This document shows, piece after piece, positions 25,728 through 35,024 of a DNA stretch of 64,000 bases; position 1 is the first letter of the stretch; the number at the start of each line of letters is the position of its first letter. The position numbers and the translations under genes were made by a program. This DNA is from an uncultured Arenicella sp. (GTDB lineage Bacteria; Pseudomonadota; Gammaproteobacteria; Arenicellales; Arenicellaceae), in the NCBI GenBank assembly GCA_947499305.1, contig CANMNN010000002.1, positions 62,001 to 126,000 of the forward strand. Reading direction: 5' to 3'. Under the pieces are notes generated by a model, which was not told the DNA's origin, searched no databases, and saw only the letters and a program-made list of their open reading frames with translations.

Positions 25728-25874
25728 ATGGACGAAAGCACCAAGAAAGACGAAAGGCGAATGTTTCTCTTCATAACCGTTGTGTTATTCCCAATATTAA
25801 CGGTGATGTTGATTGGCGGTTACGGCTTCGCAGTATGGATACTGCAAATGATCTACGGCCCACCAGGAAGTTAG
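25728..25874 (+). CDS. napE: NapE, small membrane protein of the periplasmic nitrate reductase operon
   Basis: This is a 48-residue protein with a charged N-terminus (D-E-S-T-K-K-D-E-R-R), one TM helix and the NapE hallmark F-P-I-L-x-V-x-L-I-G-G-Y-G-F-A-V-W, ending G-P-P-G. Its role is not defined, but it is a standard first gene of nap operons in many Proteobacteria. GAGGG lies just upstream of the ATG. The frame differs from napF, whose start follows eight bases after this stop. Confidence 0.85.
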   Translation: MDESTKKDERRMFLFITVVLFPILTVMLIGGYGFAVWILQMIYGPPGS

Positions 25875-25882
25875 GCATTATT

Positions 25883-26443
25883 GTGGACCATGCTAAAAGA
25901 ACATTTATCGGCCTTGATAGACAAACAGCGAAGGCTGACAGCACTCCACTAGCGCCCCCAATCAGACCCCCATGGGCTATCTCAGAAGATCTTTTCCTTG
26001 AAGCATGCACTGGCTGCGGCAACTGCATCAAAGTCTGCCCAGAGAACATACTCGTAAAAAGCAGCGCTGATTTCCCAATTGTTGATTTCACCAATGGCGA
26101 CTGCACGTTTTGTGAAGCCTGTGTGGACAGCTGCGACGACAACGCTTTCAATAAGACTCCAGAGCAGCAAGCTTGGAACCATAAAGCTATTGCGACAGAC
26201 AGCTGCTTAGCTAAGCAAGGCGTTGCCTGCCAAAGCTGCCAAGATTGCTGTGAAGTAAGAGCAATTACTTTTTTGCCAAGAATTGGAGGGCCAGCATCGC
26301 CCGATATTAACCATGACGTTTGCAACGGTTGCGGCGCGTGTTTTAGCGTGTGCCCGACTGATGCGATTGCGTTTACTCAATCCTTATCTATCGAGCCAAC
26401 TTCAGATAATACGCGCTTCGAGCAAAGAGGAGGTGTATCTTGA
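25883..26443 (+). CDS. napF: NapF, ferredoxin-type protein of nitrate reductase maturation
   Basis: NapF is a cytoplasmic iron-sulphur protein that helps mature NapA before export. From the GTG at 25883 it has 186 residues, close to the family size. Earlier in-frame starts would run through napE. After the I-R-P-P-W motif come four-cysteine clusters: C-T-G-C-G-N-C-I-K-V-C-P, C-T-F-C-E-A-C-V-D-S-C, a C-x-S-C-Q-D-C-C block, and C-N-G-C-G-A-C-F-S-V-C-P. That fits three [4Fe-4S] ferredoxin-like domains. It overlaps napD by four bases. Confidence 0.88.
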   Translation: MDHAKRTFIGLDRQTAKADSTPLAPPIRPPWAISEDLFLEACTGCGNCIKVCPENILVKSSADFPIVDFTNGDCTFCEACVDSCDDNAFNKTPEQQAWNHKAIATDSCLAKQGVACQSCQDCCEVRAITFLPRIGGPASPDINHDVCNGCGACFSVCPTDAIAFTQSLSIEPTSDNTRFEQRGGVS

Positions 26444-26706
26444 GAACCATGCCAAAAGAACAACAAGCGTCGTTTGAAGTGCATATATCCAGCATGGTGG
26501 TCTTATGCAGGCCTGATGCGTTAGAGAGCGCCGTGTCTCAAATTAAAACAAACCCATTAGCTGAGATTCATGCGGTAGATGAAAGCGGAAAGATCATTGT
26601 GGTTCTCGAGACACCAAGCGAACAGAATATTTTAGATGGCATTCAAGAACTTGAAAATATTGAAGGCGTTATTAGCGCCACCTTGGTTTATCACCAAGTA
26701 GATTGA
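26440..26706 (+). CDS. napD: NapD, chaperone for the NapA signal peptide
   Basis: This 88-residue protein is of the NapD family, which binds the twin-arginine signal of NapA and holds it until cofactor insertion is finished. It shows E-V-H-I-S-S-M-V-V near the start, G-K-I-I-V-V-L-E and the final strand S-A-T-L-V-Y-H. The TTG at 26440 is preferred because AGGAGG lies six bases upstream and it overlaps the napF stop. An ATG at 26449 is the alternative. Confidence 0.85.
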   Translation: MRTMPKEQQASFEVHISSMVVLCRPDALESAVSQIKTNPLAEIHAVDESGKIIVVLETPSEQNILDGIQELENIEGVISATLVYHQVD

Positions 26707-26781
26707 GTCAGAACCAGTTATAAAAATTTAAAATAAAAAATTTAGACACAGCCATTCCTTGCTGTGACATCGGAGAAATGC

Positions 26782-29277
26782 ATGACCGTATCAAGAAGAA
26801 ATTTTATCAAAGCAAATGCAGCGGCAACAGCGGCAGCGGCAGCTGGCTTAAGCACTCCTTCATTGGCAAGCAATTTAGTCACAGATGCTAGCCAAACTAA
26901 ACTGCAGTGGGAGAAAGCACCGTGTCGCTTCTGCGGTACAGGTTGCAGCGTTAACGTCGCAACCCGCGACGGCAAAGTTGTTGCCACGCATGGCGATATT
27001 AAGTCGCCAGTTAATCGCGGTTTGAATTGCGTCAAAGGGTATTTTCTATCGAAGATTATGTACGGCAAAGACCGCCTAACCACGCCATTACTAAGAAAAG
27101 CTAACGGCAAGTACGACAAGCAAGGCGAGTTTACGCCTGTGTCGTGGGACGAAGCCTTTGACGTGATGGCTGAGAAGTTCAAAGACGCGCACAAAGAGCT
27201 CGGGCCAAAAGGCGTAGGCATGTTTGGCTCAGGCCAATGGACGGTTTGGGAAGGCTATGCCGCATCTAAGTTAATGAAAGCAGGCTTTCTCTCTAATAAC
27301 ATCGACCCAAATGCCAGGCATTGTATGGCATCCGCGGTTGGTGGTTTTATGCGTACCTTCGGCATCGATGAGCCAATGGGTTGTTACGACGACTTTGAAA
27401 ATGCCGATGCATTTGTACTCTGGGGTAGCAACATGGCGGAGATGCACCCGATTCTCTGGACCCGTGTCACCGACCGCCGTTTAAGCAACCCTCATGTAAA
27501 GGTAGCCGTTTTATCAACCTTTGAGCATCGGTCTTTTGAATTGGCCGATATGCCAATTATCTTTACTCCACAAACAGACTTGGCGATTCTTAATTACATT
27601 TGTCATTACATAATTGAGAACGACAAAGTAAACAAAGACTTCGTATCTAAGCATGTGAACTTTCGCATGGGCAATCAAGACATTGGTTATGGTTTGCGAC
27701 CAGAGCACCCGTTAGAGCAAGCCGCTGAAAATAACGCAAAGGCTGGTGGCTCTAGTGAAAGCTCGTTCGAAGAGTTCGCTAAATTTGTAAGCGACTACGA
27801 TGTTAAGTCTGTGTCTAAGCTATCAGGCATACCCGAAGAAAACCTAGAGAAGCTAGCCGAGTTATACGCCGACCCGAAAACCAAGGTGATGTCGCTTTGG
27901 ACAATGGGTGTAAATCAACATACTCGCGGCGTTTGGGTCAATAACATGCTCTACAACGTGCATTTACTCACAGGCAAGATCTCCACGCCAGGCAATAGCC
28001 CATTCTCGCTAACCGGCCAACCGTCGGCCTGTGGCACAGCGCGCGAAGTAGGCACGTTCTCTCATCGTTTGCCTGCAGACTTGGTAGTGAGCAACCCTAA
28101 ACACAGAAAGACCGCTGAAAAGATCTGGAAGCTTCCAGACGGCGCAATACCTAGCTGGAACGGCTCACACGCTGTCAAACAAAATCGTGACCTTAAGGAC
28201 GGAAAAATTAAAGCCTATTGGGTGCAAGTGAACAACAACGTACAGGCCGCGCCAAACCTAAACGAAGAGACCTTACCGGGCTATCGTAACCCCGATGTGT
28301 TCGTTGCAGTCTCTGACGCTTACCCAACGGTTACCTGCGAAGCCGCTGATCTAATCTTGCCAACCGCGATGTGGGTTGAGAAAGAGGGCGCTTATGGTAA
28401 TGCTGAGCGTCGCACGCAGTTTTGGCATCAAATGGTGAAAGCCCCAGGTGAGTCTAAGTCTGACCTATGGCAGCTTGTTGAGTTCTCTAAGCGATTCACC
28501 ACTGATGAAATGTGGCCAGCAGAGTTGCTAGATAAGAACCCAGAATACAAAGGTAAAACTCTGTACGACGTTCTCTACAAGAATGGCAACGTTGATAAGT
28601 TCCCGCTCGAGCAAGCCAGCAAAGAACATTCAAATGATGAAGCAGAAGCCTTTGGTTTCTATATTCAAAAAGGTTTATTCGAAGAATACGCCGAGTTCGG
28701 CCGAGGCCATGGGCATGATCTTGCTCCATTTGATCGTTACCATGAAGAGCGAGGCCTGCGCTGGCCAGTGGTTAACGGCAAAGAAACACAATGGCGCTTT
28801 AAAGAGGGCAGTGATCCTTATGTCAAACCGGGAAGTGACTACGATTTCTATGGCAAGCCTGATGGCAAAGCCGTGATTTTCGCCTTACCGTATGAGCCGC
28901 CAGCAGAATCTCCCGATAACGAGTACGACTTATGGTTATCTACAGGTCGTGTTCTCGAGCATTGGCATTCAGGGTCAATGACCGAGCGCGTGCCCGAATT
29001 ACATAAAGCCTTCCCAGATGCCGTTGTATTTATGCATTATGAAGATGCTAAGGAACGTGGCTTACGCCGTGGCGATAAGGTCAAAATTCAATCGCGCAGA
29101 GGCGAATGTGTCACTCGTGTAGAAACACGCGGTCGCAATAAACCACCTCGAGGCTTGGTGTTTGTGCCTTGGTTTGACGCAAGTAGGTTGATCAACAAGG
29201 TTACCTTAGACGCCACAGACCCGATCTCGAAGCAGACTGACTTCAAGAAATGTGCAATCAAAATCGTAAAGGCGTAA
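26782..29277 (+). CDS. napA: NapA, catalytic subunit of periplasmic nitrate reductase
   Basis: This molybdenum enzyme reduces nitrate to nitrite in the periplasm. It has 831 residues, close to E. coli NapA. A twin-arginine signal (S-R-R-N-F-I-K) is followed by the [4Fe-4S] motif C-R-F-C-G-T-G-C ... N-C-V-K-G. The cysteine in [11 protein letters not shown] is the expected molybdenum ligand, and the C-terminal part holds the MGD-binding [14 protein letters not shown] region. The ATG at 26782 is chosen for CGGAG six bases upstream. Electrons would come from NapC via NapB. Confidence 0.95.
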   Translation: MTVSRRNFIKANAAATAAAAAGLSTPSLASNLVTDASQTKLQWEKAPCRFCGTGCSVNVATRDGKVVATHGDIKSPVNRGLNCVKGYFLSKIMYGKDRLTTPLLRKANGKYDKQGEFTPVSWDEAFDVMAEKFKDAHKELGPKGVGMFGSGQWTVWEGYAASKLMKAGFLSNNIDPNARHCMASAVGGFMRTFGIDEPMGCYDDFENADAFVLWGSNMAEMHPILWTRVTDRRLSNPHVKVAVLSTFEHRSFELADMPIIFTPQTDLAILNYICHYIIENDKVNKDFVSKHVNFRMGNQDIGYGLRPEHPLEQAAENNAKAGGSSESSFEEFAKFVSDYDVKSVSKLSGIPEENLEKLAELYADPKTKVMSLWTMGVNQHTRGVWVNNMLYNVHLLTGKISTPGNSPFSLTGQPSACGTAREVGTFSHRLPADLVVSNPKHRKTAEKIWKLPDGAIPSWNGSHAVKQNRDLKDGKIKAYWVQVNNNVQAAPNLNEETLPGYRNPDVFVAVSDAYPTVTCEAADLILPTAMWVEKEGAYGNAERRTQFWHQMVKAPGESKSDLWQLVEFSKRFTTDEMWPAELLDKNPEYKGKTLYDVLYKNGNVDKFPLEQASKEHSNDEAEAFGFYIQKGLFEEYAEFGRGHGHDLAPFDRYHEERGLRWPVVNGKETQWRFKEGSDPYVKPGSDYDFYGKPDGKAVIFALPYEPPAESPDNEYDLWLSTGRVLEHWHSGSMTERVPELHKAFPDAVVFMHYEDAKERGLRRGDKVKIQSRRGECVTRVETRGRNKPPRGLVFVPWFDASRLINKVTLDATDPISKQTDFKKCAIKIVKA

Positions 29278-29288
29278 ATGAGGCGAAC

Positions 29289-29753
29289 ATGAAAAAATTA
29301 ACTACTGCCGTTATCGTCAGCCTTAGCGTATTAGTTACCGGAGCAGTGTTTGCGCAAAACACCGCGACTTTGCGCCATGGTTTGTCAATTGAGCAAGACG
29401 CCGAGCCTGATCGTATGCCCGTTGTGCAGAACGATGACATCAAACGCAAGCGAAGCTACCCAATGCAGCCGCCAACGATCCCCCATAAAATTGACGGTTA
29501 TAGAGTAGATACCAACAGCAACAAATGCTTGAGTTGCCATAGCCGCAATCTAAGCTCAGACACGCAAGCACCGATGGTAAGTGTTACGCACTATATGGAC
29601 CGTGACGGCAATTTTCTCGCAAGCGTTTCGCCCAGACGTTATTTCTGTTCGCAATGTCATGTGGTTCAAACAAACGCGAAACCGCACGTTGAGAGCGACT
29701 TCGTTGATCTAGACGACTTGCTTAAAGCAGCTCAATCGAAGCCAAAGGAGTAG
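29289..29753 (+). CDS. napB: NapB, dihaem cytochrome c subunit
   Basis: This is the periplasmic electron-transfer small subunit of nitrate reductase, 154 residues. A signal peptide ends near V-F-A-Q, and two haem c motifs are present, C-L-S-C-H and C-S-Q-C-H, with the family H-x-x-(D/M)-x-R-x spacing between them. The ATG at 29289 has GAGG five bases upstream; an upstream in-frame GTG/TTG would overlap napA and is not needed. The C-terminus is charged. Confidence 0.92.
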   Translation: MKKLTTAVIVSLSVLVTGAVFAQNTATLRHGLSIEQDAEPDRMPVVQNDDIKRKRSYPMQPPTIPHKIDGYRVDTNSNKCLSCHSRNLSSDTQAPMVSVTHYMDRDGNFLASVSPRRYFCSQCHVVQTNAKPHVESDFVDLDDLLKAAQSKPKE

Positions 29754-29762
29754 GGTAGTACT

Positions 29763-30365
29763 ATGTTTGCAAAACTCAAGAATACCCTCGTACATTATTG
29801 GGGAGTACTCCGTCGTCCAGCGGTTCACTACAGCCTGGGCTTTCTGGTAATGGGCGGTTTTATCGCTGGTATAATTTTCTGGGGTGGCTTTAACACCGCA
29901 ATGGAAGCAACAAATAGCGAAGCGTTCTGTACCGGCTGCCATGAGATGGAAACCAACGTGTACGCCGAGCTAAAAGGTACAATCCACTTCACCAATCGCT
30001 CAGGCGTGAGAGCAATTTGCTCAGACTGCCATGTGCCACACGAATGGACGGCTAAGATGGCTCGAAAGATGCAGGCATCGAAAGAAGTGTGGGGCAAAAT
30101 TTTTGGCACTATTGATACGCGCGAAAAATTCTTAGATAAGCGCTTAGAGCTCGCTCAACACGAATGGGCTAGGCTAAAAGCAAACGACTCACTTGAATGT
30201 AGAAACTGCCACAATTTTGACTACATGGATTTCACTCGTCAGAGTAAGCGAGCGGCCGAGCAGCATTCGACATCGCTAGCGTCGGGTGAGAAAACCTGTA
30301 TTGATTGCCACAAAGGAATCGCCCACGAGTTACCTGATATGGAAGGTGTTGAGGGCTGGCAATAG
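29763..30365 (+). CDS. napC: NapC, tetrahaem quinol dehydrogenase
   Basis: NapC is a membrane-anchored tetrahaem cytochrome of the NapC/NirT family that takes electrons from the quinol pool and passes them to NapAB. It has one N-terminal TM anchor (about residues 20-45) and four haem motifs, C-T-G-C-H, C-S-D-C-H, C-R-N-C-H and C-I-D-C-H, in 200 residues. It is the last gene of the operon. napG and napH are absent here, so this is the napEFDABC arrangement that relies on NapC alone. Confidence 0.93.
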   Translation: MFAKLKNTLVHYWGVLRRPAVHYSLGFLVMGGFIAGIIFWGGFNTAMEATNSEAFCTGCHEMETNVYAELKGTIHFTNRSGVRAICSDCHVPHEWTAKMARKMQASKEVWGKIFGTIDTREKFLDKRLELAQHEWARLKANDSLECRNCHNFDYMDFTRQSKRAAEQHSTSLASGEKTCIDCHKGIAHELPDMEGVEGWQ

Positions 30366-30493
30366 TCGCCGGGGGTTAGTAGGCGTTAACTTTTATTATC
30401 GTATCTTAGAACAAGATGAGTTGTTGCTTTATAACGGCATTTTGATATCTTAGAATAAATGGACATTTGCTGATTTTGGGGAATCAACAATAC

Positions 30494-31225
30494 ATGGAAA
30501 AAATTCAGGTATCTGCGACTACATCACAAAAATTTTCTGACGATTTAACATCTGTATACGAGCTTATTAAAGCATATCGGAATCAGGTTAACTCTGAGGA
30601 AAAGCAAGCCGCTAAAAGCAAATCTAGAGACCTTGCTCTTACTGCGACCACTGTTGCAATGATCCTCATCGGCGGACTTTATGCTGCATTGTCCTTTCTT
30701 CCAGTTTCAATATGGGGAGGCAATGCAGAGGTTATCAGGGTAGTTTTACAATTGATGATTTTGCTTATCTATATTCTGGGCGGCGCATCAATTTCACTCC
30801 AATATTTTTCGTTCAAAGAGATCTTTAAAGATTTCACCGGTCAAGTAATCGGTTTCGCCTCAGATACAGCCAAAGACGAAGCTGCTCTGTATGAAGCATT
30901 TGATGAGCTGTCTACGGAGTCTATTAAGTATGTCGTAAACCGTCTTGATCAAGCATCAAATCAGCTGGGTCAACTTCGATCATTTCTTCTTGGTGCAATT
31001 GATAAGGTTGGCATTATACCAGGGCTACTAGCTACGATACTCGCTATCAGCAAGGTTGCCGATAGCACTGGTGTTTCTTGGGTAGAGCTGCTTTCAGTCC
31101 TCATGCTTGGAGTTTACATAAGTATGTTTCCGATTACCGAGGCATCAATTAAGACAAAACGAATATCTGTTTTGTTGAATCAGTATTTGGTGTTGTTTCG
31201 ACAAAATAGTGAATCAGTAAAATAG
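30494..31225 (+). CDS. Unknown four-TM membrane protein at the head of an island
   Basis: I do not recognise this 243-residue protein. A charged helical N-terminus (about 50 residues, coiled-coil-like) precedes two TM segments (about 52-76 and 88-113). A soluble helical stretch rich in Asp/Glu follows, then two more TM segments with a G-I-I-P-G-L-L-A-T-I-L core. The last pair distantly recalls MotA/ExbB-type TM helices, but this is not established. The ATG at 30494 is chosen; a TTG nine codons earlier is also possible. The promoter region contains two direct TATCTTAGAA repeats 47 bases apart. The next gene, 104 bases downstream, is the HD/nuclease-like protein. Confidence 0.6.
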   Translation: MEKIQVSATTSQKFSDDLTSVYELIKAYRNQVNSEEKQAAKSKSRDLALTATTVAMILIGGLYAALSFLPVSIWGGNAEVIRVVLQLMILLIYILGGASISLQYFSFKEIFKDFTGQVIGFASDTAKDEAALYEAFDELSTESIKYVVNRLDQASNQLGQLRSFLLGAIDKVGIIPGLLATILAISKVADSTGVSWVELLSVLMLGVYISMFPITEASIKTKRISVLLNQYLVLFRQNSESVK

Positions 31226-31329
31226 GCTTATGAACATACCGAAAAAACTGTGCAGGGCAGGGCACAACACTTGACCGTATTTATTCAATTCGAATCCATT
31301 AGAAAAACACGAACTGAGGGCAGCTCTGA

Positions 31330-33210
31330 GTGAAACAAGAAATTTATTCGATACTGTGTCATCTGCCCGTAATTGGACGTTATAGGGTGAACTTCTATAA
31401 CTGCTCATCAAGTTCATATGAACTATATCTTGAGGTCGATGAGTTTCAGCGGCAAAGAGGAATCAAGCACCTCGGTCTTATTTCAAAGGTCTTTGACTGT
31501 TCAAATCATTCTAGATATGAATATGTCATGCTTCAATGCGCCCTCGTCGATATTGTGGATAAATTCAATAAAGGGCAATCGCAAGTTGTATTAGGTGAAA
31601 TCAATATAGAAGGCCAGACTTTCAGTGGAAACGCGCTTATTAAAAGTTGGTTCTTACTATCAAACCTAGGCCAGTGTAAGAACACTTATGGCGATAATAA
31701 ATCTTTACTATTGTACTTACTTCAGAACAAGCAAGCGAAGAAGGAGTTCTTATCTGTAATTTTAGATTCTCAATTAAAATCAGCTTGCCGAAAAATTATT
31801 GATAACTATGAATATACAAAGTTTAACCTGGTTATAGCTGCGTATCGAATACACAAAATTTATTACAATAAACCAAAGAAAAAATTGCAGGTATTAATTC
31901 TTAAGCTACTACTATTAGATGAGAGGAAATATCCGAACTTGGCTAAAAATTGGCCAAAGTTAAATCAACTGAGACATGTAGCCAAGACTATTAGAAATAT
32001 CGCCATAATTTCAATTGACGGTCATTATTCTCACACGCCGATCTCTATGGATATAATGTCAGCAGTATCTTCAATGGCTGATCAGGAAAGTGCATACAAT
32101 GACCTTTATCTATCTAAATCATTGACCCCCATACTCGGGATGCTAAGCGAAGAAATCTACCTAGATCGAGATATCATTGCTTTACAGAGAACGTATGAAG
32201 TCGCAGCTATAAATAGAATTAGACAAAACAATGACATTCATGAGTCTTTACAAATAGGCTTGAGTTCAGGCTTAGTAGAACATATTGAGCCCATGGTGCC
32301 TTTTTTGAGGATTAAGCTGCCTAAAGAAACCCAGCCTAATTCGAGTCTTTACACTGAATTTAGAAACGTACAACAAGCAAAGCGAGGAATAAGCTGTGTT
32401 GAGTTAATGCTTGATGAAAATTATTTTTTAGGGCACAGATACTTGGATGTTCTAGTTAATGACTCTATAGAAAGAGATGAAATTGGAACCATATATTACA
32501 AAATCTCAGAATTAGTAAAGAAGCAAGTCGCATATTTAGTATCAAATCGAAACCCAGGGCTAACCAGCTTAAAAACTAAGGTTCAAAATTTAGCGGAAGA
32601 TTCAGTAATTTCAAACAGTGCTGCAATGCAACTTCAAGATTTAATTACTAGCGAAATAGTGCCAACAATATGGGATGGTTTGCAACATTCTGTGTCGCCA
32701 GCATATCGAGCGATTTTATATAGCGCCCTTAACTACGTTTTTGACTCTAAATTCAAAATTGACCTTCAACATGTGCAAAACGGATATAAAACTTTCGATT
32801 TTAGTTTTCCGGAGTTTGACAAAAGATTCCTTAGTGAAAACTTTGATAATGCTCGTCAATTGAACTCTGCTGACGAAGATAGAGTTCACGAAATTAACCT
32901 ATTAGAAAAGCAACTTAGAGGAACAAATAATAAATATGTATATCTTTGTGTAGATAGATTACTTGTTCTTGATATGGAAGTAAGCCCTGATAAGCGAAAA
33001 TGGACTGACTTGGACGGGGTGTTATTGGTTGTAGGCGATAAAGGCGCGCGATTAGAAATCATAGAAGCAAAAAACACCGCTAAACCGGTCAAGGACGCGA
33101 TAAAGGATATTCGGAAAAAAGTGATACCCGCTCTGGATAAGAAACATGTTAAAGGTTATACCATTAATAAGTTAAAGGGAAAGGGCGCTAAGCTTGTCGT
33201 TAAGTTTTAA
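31330..33210 (+). CDS. Degenerate SAMHD1-like HD domain fused to PD-(D/E)XK nuclease-like domain
   Basis: This 626-residue protein starts at a GTG with GAGGG about nine bases upstream. Residues 39-65 follow the SAMHD1/dNTPase HD pattern F-Q-R-x-R-x-I-K-x-L-G ... V-F ... H-x-R-Y-E-, but the metal-ligand His is Tyr65. The region where H-D is expected reads L-L-S-N-L-G-Q (S111-N112), so the HD site appears to have lost its metal ligands. The long central part is helical and unrecognised. The C-terminus has D-L-D-G-V-L (D560/D562) and L-E-I-I-E-A-K (E579, K581), the D...ExK arrangement of PD-(D/E)XK nucleases. It lies in an island with a recombinase, so a defence role is possible, by inference only. 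Confidence 0.6.
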   Translation: MKQEIYSILCHLPVIGRYRVNFYNCSSSSYELYLEVDEFQRQRGIKHLGLISKVFDCSNHSRYEYVMLQCALVDIVDKFNKGQSQVVLGEINIEGQTFSGNALIKSWFLLSNLGQCKNTYGDNKSLLLYLLQNKQAKKEFLSVILDSQLKSACRKIIDNYEYTKFNLVIAAYRIHKIYYNKPKKKLQVLILKLLLLDERKYPNLAKNWPKLNQLRHVAKTIRNIAIISIDGHYSHTPISMDIMSAVSSMADQESAYNDLYLSKSLTPILGMLSEEIYLDRDIIALQRTYEVAAINRIRQNNDIHESLQIGLSSGLVEHIEPMVPFLRIKLPKETQPNSSLYTEFRNVQQAKRGISCVELMLDENYFLGHRYLDVLVNDSIERDEIGTIYYKISELVKKQVAYLVSNRNPGLTSLKTKVQNLAEDSVISNSAAMQLQDLITSEIVPTIWDGLQHSVSPAYRAILYSALNYVFDSKFKIDLQHVQNGYKTFDFSFPEFDKRFLSENFDNARQLNSADEDRVHEINLLEKQLRGTNNKYVYLCVDRLLVLDMEVSPDKRKWTDLDGVLLVVGDKGARLEIIEAKNTAKPVKDAIKDIRKKVIPALDKKHVKGYTINKLKGKGAKLVVKF

Positions 33211-33234
33211 TAGGCTTAGAAAAGGAGTTCGATA

Positions 33235-33798
33235 ATGAATAGCTATTTTCAAGGATATCTCGATGAATTTCTAATCGCACACACTAGAACCTCAGATTTC
33301 GGCATTTGCGCACCAAAAATAGATTTAAAAGATACTCGCTATATCAACGCTATTAAAGAAGTTGAACTCACTCAGGCAGTTTACCTAGAGTTTGGAGTGT
33401 TGGATAAATCAGATCTATACGCACGCTGTATAGAGTTTTGCCTACGATTAAAACCAGTCGCTGAAAAAGTATTCAATTGCAAGGCTTATTACACTATAGG
33501 TTATGTGGTTCTAAATGGGCACGAAGTTTTTAAATCATCTGAGAGTGAGCTGAAAGCATTAATTGATAATGGGTTTGATGGTGAGACAGTTAATATTCAC
33601 GTTTGGCTTACTTTAGACTCGGGTGAAATTTTAGATTTCACTTTTAGTACAACTTATGCCGTTTTACATGGATTCCCAAGTATGGAAGGCTTGACACTTG
33701 CGAAACACCCCGGCGATTTAGTCGATGGAATGAGGTATGTGCCAATGTTGGTTGGCGAGAGTGTTGTGGCTACTATGAAACGCGCATCATCAGAATAG
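33235..33798 (+). CDS. Unknown soluble protein downstream of the HD/nuclease gene
   Basis: This 187-residue protein starts 24 bases after the nuclease-like gene with a strong AGGAG, so it is co-transcribed. It lacks a signal peptide and TM segments. The C-terminal half has a Y-Y-T-I-G-Y-V-V-L-N-G and V-N-I-H-V-W-L-T-L-D-S-G-E-I-L-D-F-T pattern, a strand-His-strand arrangement ending in Asp that is reminiscent of transglutaminase/C39-like papain folds. A cysteine lies upstream (F-N-C-K-A). I cannot assign a family, and it may be the partner of the upstream protein. Confidence 0.55.
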   Translation: MNSYFQGYLDEFLIAHTRTSDFGICAPKIDLKDTRYINAIKEVELTQAVYLEFGVLDKSDLYARCIEFCLRLKPVAEKVFNCKAYYTIGYVVLNGHEVFKSSESELKALIDNGFDGETVNIHVWLTLDSGEILDFTFSTTYAVLHGFPSMEGLTLAKHPGDLVDGMRYVPMLVGESVVATMKRASSE

Positions 33799-33820
33799 AT
33801 TACAGCGCTAACCACAATGC

Positions 33821-33858
33821 AATTCAGTACTGATAATATGAATTATCAGTACTGAATT
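33821..33858. promoter_or_regulatory. Twin-palindrome operator-like element before the recombinase gene
   Basis: Two perfect 17-base inverted arms (aattcagtactgataat and its complement) flank ATGA. Each arm contains the 8-bp palindrome CAGTACTG (33825-33832 and 33847-33854), with centres 22 bases apart, about two helical turns. It ends 17 bases before the recombinase ATG. This looks like a pair of dimer sites for a repressor; a recombination site is an alternative. Confidence 0.5.
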
Positions 33859-33875
33859 ATGGTAGTATTTTTAAC

Positions 33876-34850
33876 ATGGAAAAGTTCGAAATTGTTACTA
33901 AAGACCAAAATTTGCAGACCTCCAAATCTATCGAGTTAGATCAGGTTCTCGATGGCTTTATATCAACTAAGCGCTCAAGGAATACTAAACGTGCTTACGC
34001 CAGAGATATTGGTGACTTATTCTCATATCTTGATATAAAAGATACAAAACAGCTAGGAAGGTTTATGTTTCATGATTTAGTCGTAAAAATTCAAAACCAT
34101 CTCGAAAGTAATACTGTTTTTGACGAAGCGACGGGGAGGCCGCTGAATCCGACAACCATAAACAGAAAGGCTTATGCGCTTTCTAGTTTCTTTAAGTATC
34201 TGATGCATTCGTACGGTTATCCAAAAAACCCATTGGATCAATATCTAGCACACAAGGTAGATCGAAAGAGCAAGACAAAAAGCTTAACCCGCGCAGAAGT
34301 TCTAGATGTCATTAGTTACATGGGAAAGAAGAAAGACGCATCACAAACTTCGTTTAGAGACTATTTAGGGATTTGTTGTCTATCAATAATGGCGCTAAGA
34401 AGGAATGAGTTGGTCGGCATTAAATGGAGTGACATTGATTTTGAAGCATCTAGCGCCAATGTTTTCCAAAAAGGTGGTAGCTACAAGTTATTGCCGATAC
34501 CCGCGAATCTACTAAGCTTGCTAGTTGAATATCGAGAAAAGTTCTTAATTACTTCCGATTTTGTTTTTAGCCCTGTGAGAAATAATTCCACAAAATCGCT
34601 AAACAAACCTCTAAATACGAGCTACATATATAAACTCGTTCAAAAGGTCGTCGCTAAGGTTGCAAATGGAAAACGAGCAACACCACATTCATTTAGAAAA
34701 TCTTTCATCGAAATGGCACTTAATAACCAGGAAGACTTTATCTCTATTATTAATGCCACAGGCCATTCGACCGTCGAAATGGTCAAATATTACGATACAA
34801 GAGATTCACTTAAGAATAACGCTGTTCACGGGATGGCAAAATTAATTTAA
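33876..34850 (+). CDS. Tyrosine recombinase / integrase
   Basis: This is a 324-residue tyrosine-family site-specific recombinase. The N-terminal half is a core-binding SAM-like domain (R-N-T-K-R-A-Y-A-R-D at 36-44). The catalytic domain has Arg175 in A-L-R-R-N-E-L, a lysine in the Q-K-G-G-S-Y-K hairpin, H271-x-x-R274 in H-S-F-R-K, His297 in G-H-S-T, and the nucleophile Tyr at 306 (or 305). All catalytic residues are present, so it should be active. It may mobilise or invert the surrounding island. A twin palindrome sits just upstream, and a 54-residue gene follows at once. Confidence 0.88.
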   Translation: MEKFEIVTKDQNLQTSKSIELDQVLDGFISTKRSRNTKRAYARDIGDLFSYLDIKDTKQLGRFMFHDLVVKIQNHLESNTVFDEATGRPLNPTTINRKAYALSSFFKYLMHSYGYPKNPLDQYLAHKVDRKSKTKSLTRAEVLDVISYMGKKKDASQTSFRDYLGICCLSIMALRRNELVGIKWSDIDFEASSANVFQKGGSYKLLPIPANLLSLLVEYREKFLITSDFVFSPVRNNSTKSLNKPLNTSYIYKLVQKVVAKVANGKRATPHSFRKSFIEMALNNQEDFISIINATGHSTVEMVKYYDTRDSLKNNAVHGMAKLI

Positions 34851-34859
34851 AGGGCAAAT

Positions 34860-35024
34860 ATGAGCGACGATAAAGGCGACCCAAAGCTGAGTTTAGAGCA
34901 AATGTTAAAAGGCTTAAAACCTAACGACTATAAAACGGAGAAAGAGGATCGAGAGTGGCTCGACTCTAATGTTGGCAAGGAATTACTAGATGTGGATATA
35001 AAAGAAAGTATGTTCAAAAAATAA
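34860..35024 (+). CDS. Small 54-residue acidic protein after the recombinase
   Basis: The ATG at 34860 has AGGG five bases upstream and follows the recombinase stop by nine bases, so translation is well supported. The product is short, charged and soluble (S-D-D-K-G-D-P-K near the start, E-W-L-D-S-N-V-G-K later). It could be an excisionase-like, antitoxin or regulatory protein of the recombinase operon, but no motif decides this. Confidence 0.5.
   Translation: MSDDKGDPKLSLEQMLKGLKPNDYKTEKEDREWLDSNVGKELLDVDIKESMFKK

Noticed and set aside
30494-31225. MotA/ExbB-type motor protein as in Zorya
   Set aside because: Only a loose resemblance of the last two TM segments, with no ZorB-like OmpA-domain partner.
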